DNA of 64,000 bases. Source: Vitis vinifera. Taxonomy: Eukaryota; Streptophyta; Magnoliopsida; Vitales; Vitaceae. The notes below the pieces were generated by a model. It worked only from the letters and a program-made list of their open reading frames with translations, was not told the DNA's origin and did no database searches. Position numbers and translations under genes: made by a program. Below, one piece after another: positions 44,140 to 54,764 of this stretch. The DNA lies in assembly GCF_030704535.1 (NCBI RefSeq), contig NC_081815.1:3053001-3117000 (forward strand). The letters run 5' to 3'. The stretch's first letter is position 1. Each line of letters starts with the position of its first letter.

Positions 44140-45078
44140 TGCAGTGAAGTATCAGTTGCACCTCAGGTCCTCGTGCATGACTTCACTTTTGGCCCACGTG
44201 CCATTTCCCATCTCACTATTTGTAATTTTGAAAATATTTTTTCCAAATCCCATTCTTCAAATAATTTTCCAAATTTTAGTTTTTTTTTTAAATAATTCTA
44301 ACTCTTCCATTTTTCATCCTTAGCATTTTTTTAGGTTCCAAAATCTCATTTTCAATAAAATTGGTTGTCATTTTCTCTTCGGCAAGCCTTTTTCATTTTT
44401 CCTTCTGTTTTTTAAAGTGTTTTAAAATAAATAAGGATTAAATTTCGTAATTCCAAATAATAGAGTTATTGGAATTGATTCTTGCAAAATAAAATGGGCT
44501 TGGTGGGGGCCCAACATCAAAGAATTTTATTTGAAATAAAAATGAACTCGAGTGAAGTGCTATGTGCGCCATTGATGATTTCGTATTTGGTTTAGTGGCA
44601 TGTGAGTCATGTTTTATGTTCATTTATTATACACTAATCTCATTTCTTGATAGCACATTGTGGCTCGTTGTCAAGGTATGCCCCCACTCTTACTCTAGCC
44701 ATTCTTTATTGAGTGTTTTGATTCTTACATGTGCATGATCATGTCGGTATTCATTGATTTTCTTACCAATTGTCATGATTGTTTTATTTTATCAATAGAA
44801 ACCTGTTTTTAGGGACTTAGAGGGGTGATACGGTCTTTACCGTACCTTCCCGATAAGTAACCTAACCCTCGAACCCGATCTAGTTTTTCATAGACCACCT
44901 TTTCCAAAATAAGGAGTCACACTTAGGGTTTTCTTTCTTATTTTGTTTACCCTTTAAAAATAAAACAAAAATAAGTGGCGACTTCAAGTCATTTTCTTAA
45001 TAAATAAAATCATTTTTCAAATAAAAAGCAAGCTCGTCATCGAATGGAAACGCATGAGCAAAAATGCGCGGTCCACAC
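44140..45078. mobile_element. Gypsy-like LTR remnant
   Basis: Fossil. It begins TGCAGTGAAG and ends GCGGTCCACACA. It contains the segment GGGGTGATACGGTCTTTACC and AAGGAGTCACACTTAGGG, which I associate with LTRs of plant Gypsy elements. It follows the captured fragments directly. No second copy is seen in the window, so it is either a solo LTR or the one surviving end. Both limits are approximate. Confidence 0.45.
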
Positions 45079-45237
45079 AATCACACATGATAAGTGATTT
45101 AATAATAATTAATGCTTTTAAGTTAAAACATGTGAGCAATTTTGTTAGCAACTGAAAATTTTATTCTTATACAACAATTGTTTATAGATGACTATACAGA
45201 GATTCATTCCTTTGGAGTACATTTTATTATTCCCAAC

Positions 45238-45426
45238 TATGATAGAACTCAACAGAGAAATGAATTTCTCATTACCCAAAATAAATGATTACAGCAAGGT
45301 ATATAAATACCCTTCTTAGTTAGCTAACTGACTCTGTTTTATTCTAACAAAAACAACCAACTAATTTTGTTTTATTCTAACTAAGTTATACACGTGGACA
45401 ACAACCATTAACCACTATTCCTAACA
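45238..45426 (-). repeat. 3' LTR of the Copia element
   Basis: 189 bp, about 96% identical to the 5' LTR at 49982-50170. Contains a TATAAATA-like promoter motif. Read on the minus strand it begins TGTTAGGAATAG. Confidence 0.9.
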
Positions 45427-47100
45427 TCTCCCTTCAAACTCAAAGTTGTAAGGTCTTCCACTTTAAGTTTGTTCCTCATTTGATTAAACTGTCCATTGGA
45501 GATTGCTTTAGTTAGAACATCTGTCACTTGTTCATTTGCTGGTACATGTCTTATATCCATGTATTTCTTCAAAACTTTTTCCCTTACAAAATAAAGATCC
45601 AATTCTATGTGCTTTGTTCGAGCATGAAGAATGGGATTGGCAGATAACAACATTGTGCTGAGATTATCACACCATAGAACCGGTATTCTAGGTGTCTTGC
45701 ACTGCAATTCAAATAGTAAGGATTGAATCCAGGTTATTTCAGCAACTAGTTCAACCAAACTTCTATATTCTACCTCTATGCTGGAACGGAAAATTGTTTG
45801 TTGTTTTCTGGAATGCCAAGACACAATATTATTGCCAAATAAGACACAGTGACCTAAAACCGATCGTCTATCATCAGGGTTTGAACCCAAATCAGCATTA
45901 GAAAACCCAATTAAACTCAACTCAACAACTTTATTTAAATGAATGCCATAATCCATGGTTGCTCTTAAGTACCTTAGAATACGTTTTACAGTCTTCCATT
46001 GCTCATCTGTAGGCCTTTGCATAAATTGACAAACTTTATTGACACTATATGCCAATTCAGGTCTAGTTACGGTAACATATTGTAAAGTTCCTACTGTACT
46101 TCTGTATAGCTGAGCATTTTCAATTGGAATTCCATCTTGGGAACTAATCTTTAAGCCACTAGTCATGGGAGTGGGAAGACCCTTGGCCTGCAACATTTTA
46201 GTTTTCACCAAAAGATCCCTTATATACTTCTGTTGAGAGAGATGAAACCCATTCACTATATGAGTAATCTGAATGCCCAGAAAATAGGTTATTTCTCCTA
46301 GATCTTTCAAAGAGAACTCAGCATCCAACTGTTTAATAAGAGTAGTTACTACCTCTGCATTGCTTCCAATTACCAAAATATCATCTACATAGACAAGAAT
46401 GTAGGTGGTCTGAGTTGATGTAATCCTGAAAAAGAGAGATTGATTTGCCTTGGAAGAGACAAATCCAAATTGCAGAAGTATTTTGTGAAGTCTCTCAAAC
46501 CATGTTCGTGGTGCCTGTTTGAGTCGATGGAGAGCTTTATACAATCTACAAACATATTCAGGGTGTTTCTCATCCACAAAGCCTTGAGGTTGTGACATAA
46601 ACACTTCTTTTTGTAAAATACCATTCAAAAAGACATTATTTATATCCAATTGCCTAACATTCCAACCTCTAGATAAGGGAATGGTGAGTACAATCTTGAT
46701 AGTTGTTGGTTTCACAACTGGGCTAAAAGTCTCATTAAAATCAAATCTAGCTTGTTGATGGAAACCCTTGGCTACTAACCTAGTTTTATATTTTTCGACA
46801 CTATCATTAGGATTTTCTTTGACCGTATAGACCCATCTACAACCAATAGGTATTCTTCCTTCAGGCAAGGGTACTAAAGACCAAGTGTTGTTTCTTTGCA
46901 AAGCTTCAAACTCAAATATCATGGCTTGTTTCCACTCATCCTTTTGTAAAGCCAACTCAACTGTCTCTGGTTCCTTTACTGTTGCAATATACACTTTAGG
47001 TTTAGCAATGCCATTTTTGCTTCTTGTTGTCATGACATGAGTGTTCCCTTGAACTCTTGGTTGACCTATCATTCTATTCAAATTAGTATTACTAGAAGAA
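45427..47100 (-). other. Copia reverse transcriptase / RNase H region
   Basis: Fossil coding part. Recognisable motifs are NNTWSLVPLPEGRIPIGCRW, the RT core with YVDDILVIGS, and the RNase H end with WHSRKQQTIFRSSIEVEYRS and NPILHARTKHIELDLYFVRE. Family is typical plant Ty1/Copia. Confidence 0.9.
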
Positions 47101-47125
47101 ACAATATCCTACACAACAACATCAG

Positions 47126-48560
47126 TTACTGGAGAAATAGAATGTACATTAGGAACATAGGTAAATTAACCTCATTGATTGGCTTGTCAATGGGGACTAT
47201 GAGAATAGGATGAGAATGAGTTTGAGAGGGGACTGTGAGAATAGGTGGACTAGCAGATGGGGTAGAATCAGACAATGAAAATGAATTATGGATAGAATAG
47301 GAAGATTGATCAGTTTGAGCAAATGGAAATGTTGTTTCATCAAATATAACATCTCTAAAAATATACAGCTTTCCATTTGAATCCAAGCACTTATATCCCT
47401 TGTGGTTTAAGCTGTATCCCATAAAAGTGCAAACATTGCTCCTAAATTGCAATTTATGTTTGTTAAAAAAGACGAGTGTTAGGATAGCATGCACAACCAA
47501 ACACTTTTAGAAAAGAATAGTTGGGTTTGGTTTTGAAGAGAAGTTCTAATGGACATTTTTGTTTCAGCATAGGAGTTGGAAGTCTGTTATGAGAAACACA
47601 GCAGTTTTGAAAGCTTCATCTCAATATTTGAGAGGAATTGAAGATTTAGCTAACAAGGCTAAACCATTTTCAACGATGTGGCGATGTTTTCTTTCGGCCA
47701 CTCCATTTTGTTCTTGAGTATGAGGGCAAGACATTGTATTAATGATACCATGTTGAGTAAGGAATGATTGAAAAGATCTAAATTCACCACCCCAATCAAA
47801 TTGAAAAGCTTTTATTTTGGAGTCAAGTTGAAGTTCAATTTGAGTTTTGAAATTGATAAAGGTTTGGATGACATCAGATTTATTTTTAAGAAGATAAAAC
47901 CAGGTGAATTTAGAATAGGCATCCACAAAATGAACATAGTATCTATAACCACTACTTGAAGGGATAGGAGCTGGACCCCATAAATCAGAATGAATCAATT
48001 GTAAAGGAGCGGTATAAACTATTTCAGATCTGGAAAATGGAAATTTATGAATTTTGCGTAAACAACATGATGAACAAAATGAAAGTGTCATTTTATTGAT
48101 ATTAGGGACATTACACTGTGAAAGAATTGTTTTTACAACTTGAATAGAATGATAACCTAATCTGGCATGCCAAAGATCAAATACATTTGGCTTTATTGAA
48201 TCACAAGGATTTGAAACAGTACAGGTTTGAACATTGCAGCTTTTTACAACAGGGGATGATTGACAAATGTTGAAGGCAACTTCTAGATGAGCAAGACACA
48301 AATTTGATGAATCAAACGAGTATAGACCATCTTTAACTTTCTCGGTAAGAAGAACAGCTTGAGAATCCTGATCCTTAACAAAGCAAACATCATAATGGAA
48401 TTCAAAGAAGACATTATTGTTTTTTGCAAATCTAGAAACACTAAGAAGATTCTTTGCAATAGAAGGAACCAAAAACATATGATTTAAGGAGAACACTTTA
48501 GGAGTAAGAGAGAAAAGTGAAGAAGAATGACCAATTCGTGAAATTGACAAACCTGAACCA
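47126..48560 (-). other. Copia protease/integrase region
   Basis: Fossil coding part. It has the GAG-pre-integrase HARLGYHS motif, zinc-binding Cys pairs (SFCSSCCLRKIHKFPF), and the integrase core with HSDLWGPAPIPSSSGYRYYV and the HTQEQNGVAERKHRH box. It lies in several frames, as expected of a decayed copy. Confidence 0.85.
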
Positions 48561-48599
48561 TCACCAATGTGTACTTTGTCTTAACCAGTAAATTCAGTG

Positions 48600-49771
48600 T
48601 TGTGCTAAAGATTATTAGCATTTGGTGTGACATGATTTGAAGCACCAAAATCAGGGTACCAAGAGTTATCCTTGAACACCTCAGGTTTTGTAAACAAAGT
48701 TGAAGAATGAGGAGAGGCTTGGCTGAAATAAGCACGAGGACCACCACTATTTTGAGAAGAGGAGGTTGGACTAACAAAACTTGGATCAAACCTGTAGTAA
48801 CACCTCTCAACTTCATGTCCAAACCTTCGACAAAGCTGGCACTTAGGTTTGCTAGTATTATTCCAGTTGTTATTCCAGCTAGATTTGCCACCATTTCCTC
48901 TGCCTCCATTAAAATTTCTTCATCTACCAAAGTTTCCAGCATTGAAACGACCTCCATTACCTTGACCAATACCTCGACCTCTTCCTGGACCAAAGTTGGT
49001 AGAGAAATTGCTTCTACCACAACCTCTAAAACCATTATTAGTAGAAGACGAGGCAAAATTGGCACTTGGTGCAGAATCAAGAGATTTAGCATTCTTTTCA
49101 ATTCTAGCTTCTTGTGCCATAATCAAAGACTCAACTTCTTCTACCGTATAGGATTCAGATCTAGTAAGGATGGAGGTGATGAAAGCATCATACTCATCAG
49201 TGAGGTTAACTAGAATAGCATCAATATGGTCCTTATCTGTAAGTATTTGACCAACCGAGGCTAAAGAATCAACACAGCTCTTGATTTTGGACAGATATTC
49301 AACAACATTCAAAGATCCCTTTTTCGTAGTCTTAAGCTGATCCTTAAACTGTCTGATTTTAGCCCTGGTTTGAGATGCAAAATATTGCTATAATTTCACC
49401 CAAACTTGAAAAGAGGTTTCAGATCCAACTAACCCTGGAAGAACTTTCTCAAAGATCGACGAGAGCATCCATGAAAGAAGCAATTGGTTTTGTTGTTCCC
49501 ACTCAACAAAGGCTTTGTTAACATTTTTGGCTTGTGCATCTTCTTTCAGTAGAAAACGTGGAGGAATTGCAGACTCAAAGAAGACAAATCTTTGTAATCC
49601 ATAACCTTTGATTGCAAAGACCACTTGTTGTTTCCAGATGAGAAAATTGTTGTTATCAAGTTTCACAAAAAAAGAATGTGTGAAACTCACAGGTAAAAAT
49701 CTTGACTGTTCTTGAGCTTCCATTGATGAATCTTGAGCAATGGTTTGAATCAGAGCCTCCATTGAAAGCAT
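48600..49771 (-). other. Copia gag region
   Basis: Fossil coding part. Starts MLSMEALIQTIAQDSSMEAQ, then VSFTHSFFVKLDNNNFLIWK and a UBN2-type gag core (DKDHIDAILVNLTDEYDAFI). A zinc-knuckle-like Cys/His stretch lies near 48.8 kb. Broken. Confidence 0.85.
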
Positions 49772-49981
49772 TTATGGATCAAGACTCCAGATTTTAGGGT
49801 AAATGATGCCTTTTTAGTCTCTGAAATTTTCAGCAAACATAATCAAGACGGCCCTAGCTTTGAACAGGTTCTAGTTTCGAATCTAAAACGCCGATTTGCC
49901 AGAAATTGTTGGTAAGGGAAGTTGTGGTATGAAAACTCCAGGAAGCTTGATGTCGATGGAGAAAACTTGGCTCTGATACCA

Positions 49982-50170
49982 TATGAGAGAACTCAACAGA
50001 GAAAGGAATTTCTCATTACCCAAAATGAATGATTACAACAATGTATATAAATACCCTTCTTAGTCAGCTAACTGACTCTGTTTTATTCTAACAAAAACAA
50101 CCAACTAATTCTGTTTTATTCTAACTAAGCTATACACGTGGACAACAACCATTAACCACTATTCCTAACA
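49982..50170 (-). repeat. 5' LTR of the Copia element
   Basis: 189 bp, flanked inside by the primer-binding site and outside by the CCAAC target duplication (50171-50175; the partner is at 45233-45237). Confidence 0.9.
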
Positions 50171-50175
50171 CCAAC

Positions 50176-51250
50176 TTTCATCCTTTTTCATTTCACAATC
50201 AAAATACAATATCACTAAAAAAATTTCATAAGCAAAACACACCCAGAAGTAAATCTTTCATTCTTCCAATCAAGTATCAAGGTTTCTCCTTCTCCTAAAC
50301 ACCTTTAGTTTTATCTAGAAAATGTGGTTATAAGAGAATGAACCACTTAGCCTTGTTAAGCAAAAATGTGCTTCTTGGTAGGTATACACAGTTGATACAT
50401 GGTAATTCAATTCATTAAAAACATCATTCACAATACAATCATCTTAAGTTACATTATTCATTCCAACTTATCATATACTTGTTTCATTCCCCAGTTGTGC
50501 TTTTAAGATAGCTCGTATGTATATTTTAGGGAGTTCAGCCCGAGATATACGTCTATGTCTTGTCTCCTATTAATCATGACAATAAAGATCTTTGAGTCTT
50601 TCATCTTAAGATATTGTACCATGTGTCGGGCACATTAATGTTTAAATTATAATATCATTTCGTGTTGTTCAATGTCTTATGTATCAGAATCCTTGGATGA
50701 TCCTAAATTCTTATCGCCAATGGTTGAAACCATTCTCATCCTAATATATTTTTTACTTCAACCAAAATCCCATTGCCATGTTAATCCAATCTCATTTGAA
50801 GAAGGCTGTCAAGCTTGAGTTACCAATTTGTCCTCCTATCTTTTAATTTCTTTAAATTTGTGTTTGATTAAAAAAAAGGGAAAATATTTTTTAAATATAA
50901 AAATTTTAAATATTTTATATTTATGATGTTCATATTCCTTTTTTATTTTGAGTTGTATTATATCATTTAAATGATTTTATTTCTTTTTTTTGTTTTCAAT
51001 TTTTCAAAAAACTATTTTTACTTATTAAAGAAAATTTTATAAATATCAGAGTGCTGTTCTCAATTTTTTCTATTTTCTTTACTCAGTTTTCTAAAAAAGG
51101 AGGATGAAAAGACAGTGTCCAAACAGGGTTTTAGATTTATTTCTATTTTTCTTTTTTTGAAAATTACGTGAGGACCATGTTCTACCTATTTTGTCCCGTG
51201 AAGCCAGAATGGCGAATTAAGGATATAATGGTAATTTAAGAATAACAGAA
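50176..51250. other. Intergenic spacer between the Copia element and the LEA_2 gene
   Basis: No gene seen. A T-rich, MITE-like segment lies at about 50,850-51,135 (GTGTTTGATTAAA on the left, AGTGTCCAAACAGGG on the right), without firm ends. The last 300 bp should include the LEA_2 promoter. Confidence 0.45.
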
Positions 51251-52003
51251 TTGGAGATCCCAATCTTAACCGAACTGGCGGTAAAGTTGGCAAGGCAGAT
51301 GCGAGCTAAACGACACCGTTCAAAACACCCCCCACCCCACCCGCCAAAGTTCCCGGCCGTTTGGAAGAAACTAACGACACATGTTTCCGAGCCTACAACC
51401 AGGGTTCCTTACCGAACCTACGGTTTCTGCTATCTCTATCTCAGTGGCGAACAACCAACCACTCTCCACTCTCTGCTTTTGTTTTTCCTTCCCTTTTCAT
51501 CTTTCTTTCTCTCGCTTTGCTCGCTTCCGTTCCCAAACACCAGCCTGTCTCTTTTTTTTTTTTTCTGCTTCTCGGTTTCAGATTTCAGAATCGTCTCAAA
51601 CACTTTTTTCTTTTGTTTTAATTTTGGGAAATGGTTCAGTTTCCCGTACGTTTCATTTGATTTATGACGTACGTTTGTTTATGTCATGCGTCAGTCACGT
51701 TTTTCTGTGTTCTTTTTTTGGTTCTGAATACCCGTTTGATCTGTTTGGTTGCTGAGAAATTTGTGAAAAGAGCAGAGAGTGATTCCGGTTCCGAATTCTC
51801 TAATTGTCACCCATTTTCAGAACCCTTCGCCTGGATGGGCCGTTTGTCGTTAATTTTGTCTATGAGGGCATGATTTCATCATTTTCTTCTCTTTTCCTCT
51901 GTTTTCTGGGCGACCAAATACGGGCTTAGAGGTGGTGAATTGAACAAGTTTTAAGTTCTTGGTATCTACCATTAAACTCCAAAGATCGTAGAGAAATTCG
52001 AAG
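51251..52003 (+). other. Promoter and 5' leader of the LEA_2 gene
   Basis: CT-rich DNA at about 51,440-51,620, typical of plant leaders, runs toward the ATG at 52004. Open frames here are low-complexity Phe/Leu/Ser runs from the CT tract and are not taken as genes. The transcription start is unclear, and a leader intron is possible. Confidence 0.5.
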
Positions 52004-53974
52004 ATGATGCACGCCACATCGGACTCCGATACGACAAGCAGATCACCATCGCCTCCAAGATCTCCAAAACGCTCCATGTATTTCGTCCAAAGCCCATCTC
52101 GGGACTCCAACGATGACTACAAATCATCATCAATTCAGGCGACTCCGTCCTGCAGCAGCCCCACGGACTCGCCCTCTCACCCTTCCTCTAGCCGCCACTC
52201 CAGAGCTTCCTCCTCCACCCGCTTCTCAGGTTCGTTAAAGGGAAACCGGAGGAAGAACGGTAAGGGTTGGAGGGAGTGCAAAGTGATTATAGAGGAGAGT
52301 GATTATGATGATCTTTACTATGAAAAGGGCCTTTTGGGGCGGTGCCGGACCTTTCTCGCTCTGGTGGGGTTTGCGCTTCTCTTCACTATCTTCTGTCTCG
52401 GCATCTGGGGTGCTAGTAAACCTTATAAGCCTGAGATTAAAGTCATGGTGTGCCAAATTCACAACTCCACTCTAAATTGTTTTCATTTCCTTGTTTGATC
52501 CAACATCAGATTATCATTTTTATGATTATTTTTTAAATGCTAGAAATTGTTGAACTTTTTCTAACATTTTGGCTACTGATTTATGATTGAAGCTGTTGCT
52601 TTCTGTGGTGATGAAATTGTTAAAATGTACTCTCTATAACTCTGGGTTTGAGATTATTAATTTAGATGCTTCACATTCTTTGAAATTTGTCCAAGTATCT
52701 TCAGAGCAAGAGATGATTGAAAGTAGTGTATGGTATGTCAAACTATTTGGTCAGATACATTTTTTTAGACCCATAAATATTTCTTCAACTGTGTTCTCAA
52801 TTGTCCTTTTGGTTCAGTTCTCTCTTCATAAAGGGCACACATGGAATTGTGTTCCATCAGTAGGAGGTTGTTGGTTTTGGATCTGCATTCCTATTTTGTT
52901 GTGGTTCATTCCTGAATAAGAATAGAAAGGGTATGAAAGTCTGCAGAAATATGGTGGCATTAATTTCTTATTCTGTGTTTAAACTCAGTACCTAATGAGT
53001 AGCTAAAATTATGAATCCATAGGATTCCATGATTGAATATTGTAAATTAATAATCTCTCTTATAAATGTTGAATTTCCTTTGATGGAGTGGTTTTTCTTA
53101 GATTTATTTGTCCTCTTCAGCATAAATGTTCTTAATACTATTTCTTGAATTGGTTTTTCTACATGAACTGCTTATTTTCTAGGCATGTTCATTCCTAATG
53201 GAAAATCCTTTTCTTCCAGAGCTTTGCTGTACACAATTTCTACTTGGGGGAAGGATTGGATGCAACCGGAGTACCAACCAAAATGCTGACAGCAAACTGC
53301 TCAATGAAGATGAGCGTGTACAATCCTGCTACATTTTTTGGCATTCATGTCAGCTCCACATCTGTCAATCTCATGTATGCCCAGATTACAGCTGCATCTG
53401 GTCAGGTGAGAATTAGGGCATTCCCCTCTGTTGTTGGTTGGTAGCAGCAACTTAAAAAATGGCAGGATTAGAACAAATTCTACCACCTCAGGAGATTATA
53501 ACAGCCTATTATCCACAGAATCAATAGCTGTAAAATCATGAAATAAGAAACTAATCCGGGTACTCATGAACACTGCTTGATGAGATACTAGACAACTTAT
53601 GAGGTAGTGTATCATTTTTCAATTATTTATGAAATTTTTGGGTAACTCCTTTCTCCTTGTGATACTTTTGATTAATTTGCATATTATGGTTGCAGTTCAA
53701 GAAATACTATCAACCAAGAAAGAGTAAGCGAACTCTGTTAGTGAACTTGAAAGGTGATAAGGTTCCTCTATATGGGGCTGGGGCAAGCTTAGCAATCGCA
53801 GACAGGAATGGAGGGGTTCCAATGAAGTTAGTCTTTGAGGTTCAAACTCGAGGAAATTTGGTGGGAAGGTTAGTGAGATCAAAGCATGGAAAGCACATTG
53901 CTTGTTCTGTTGTCATTGACTCTTCCAACATAAGATCCATGAAATTTACAGAGAATTGGTGTACATATTATTGA
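52004..53974 (+). CDS. LEA_2 / NHL-like membrane glycoprotein family protein
   Basis: Three exons: 52004-52447, 53220-53405 and 53696-53974, phase 0, giving 302 residues. The N-terminus is cytosolic-type and Ser/Pro-rich with the family motif SPPRSPKRSMYFVQSPSRDS, and then RASSSTRFSGSLKG. One membrane segment lies at about 115-136 (TFLALVGFALLFTIFCLGIW). The C-terminal LEA_2 domain includes GVPTKMLTANCSMKMSVYN, PATFFGIHVSSTSVNL, FKKYYQPRKSKRT and VPLYGAGASL. This fits the late-embryogenesis-abundant hydroxyproline-rich glycoprotein family (related to NDR1/HIN1-like proteins, e.g. At1g45688 and At5g42860). The biochemical role is unknown, though the family sits in the plasma or endomembrane and relates to stress. 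A CT-rich leader precedes the ATG; the second Met of MMHATSDSD could also be the start. Confidence 0.9.
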
Positions 53975-54764
53975 GGATTTTGAGGATTGCGGATCAGTGA
54001 ATAAGGCTCCACGATGAAACCTCAAGATGGCCGGTTTAGCCCTACAATCTGCATGATATTTGCAGTATTGTTTTTCTGATGGTATTTTGGGTTTTTTTTT
54101 TCTTACAAATGTATTTAGAAGTTTCCTTCCATCATCATTCAAGTTTGTGTAAGCTCTCAATAAGGTCCAGATTTGCAGACTTCACTAGACCTAATGACCT
54201 CACAGGTTATGTTTCACACTTTCAAGTGAACAAATACATGCAGTTATGTAATTAAATGGTTTTTAGTTCAGATGTAGATCATACGTTTCAAATAATGCCA
54301 CTGAATCAATCATAAACCAAAGGATTAAACAATATGTTTTGGAAAAGAAAAGAATTTTACATTGTTTACTCCAGAGCTCACAAACATTATGTGGGAAAAC
54401 TGGAGGCCTGTCTTATATCCTACCAATTCACTCCTATATTTTTGTATTTATGCTTTTTCTCCAAAGCTGGATAAGAAAACATCAGTTGAATTCATATTTG
54501 TCAATAGGAGAGTATTACCATTTCTTAAAATAAAAGAGATTGCGTATCAAATAATACAAGGGTCAATCTACAACTACCTTAAAATAACAAAGGGACCTTA
54601 AAAAATTTGGCCCAGGTATTGGAATGGCCTCTTTGCTTCTCATAAACGAACACAGTGATGTGAGATACAAAAAAACTCAAAGAGGGAATAATAGAAAAAC
54701 CTGGCATCAGCACCCAATGATGCACCTTGACACTGCAGAGTGGAATCAATCTGCTGGGATTTTA
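53975..54764. other. Tail-to-tail spacer between the LEA_2 and PLSP1 genes
   Basis: Contains the 3' UTR of LEA_2 (about 53,975-54,250) and probably that of the signal peptidase on the other strand. No other gene seen. Confidence 0.6.

Larger units (their letters stand above)
41059..45078 (+). mobile_element. Probable non-autonomous element carrying captured host-gene fragments
   Basis: Long C-rich, ACCC/CATCC-rich stretches (41.1-41.5 and 42.05-42.45 kb) alternate with short pieces of unrelated host proteins, all on the plus strand and without introns. The right end (44.14-45.08 kb) resembles a Gypsy-type LTR. Such mosaics arise in gene-capturing elements (large LTR derivatives, Pack-MULEs, Helitrons). 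Treated here as a fossil: it is broken many times, the left end was not found, and the class is inferred mainly from the LTR-like right end. Confidence 0.5.
45238..50170 (-). mobile_element. Ty1/Copia LTR retrotransposon, broken
   Basis: Fossil, 4,933 bp, with 189-bp LTRs at 45238-45426 and 49982-50170 and a 5-bp target duplication CCAAC on both sides. The primer-binding site TGGTATCAGAGC (initiator Met tRNA) abuts the right, 5' LTR. The order gag, zinc knuckle, integrase, reverse transcriptase, RNase H on the minus strand is that of Copia. The LTRs differ at about 8 of 189 sites (about 4%), suggesting an age of a few million years. The coding region carries several breaks and the copy cannot be whole. 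It contributes no host gene. Confidence 0.93.

Noticed and set aside
51251-51755. Overlapping Phe/Ser-rich frames before the LEA_2 gene
   Set aside because: They come from the CT-rich leader in several frames and have no protein features.
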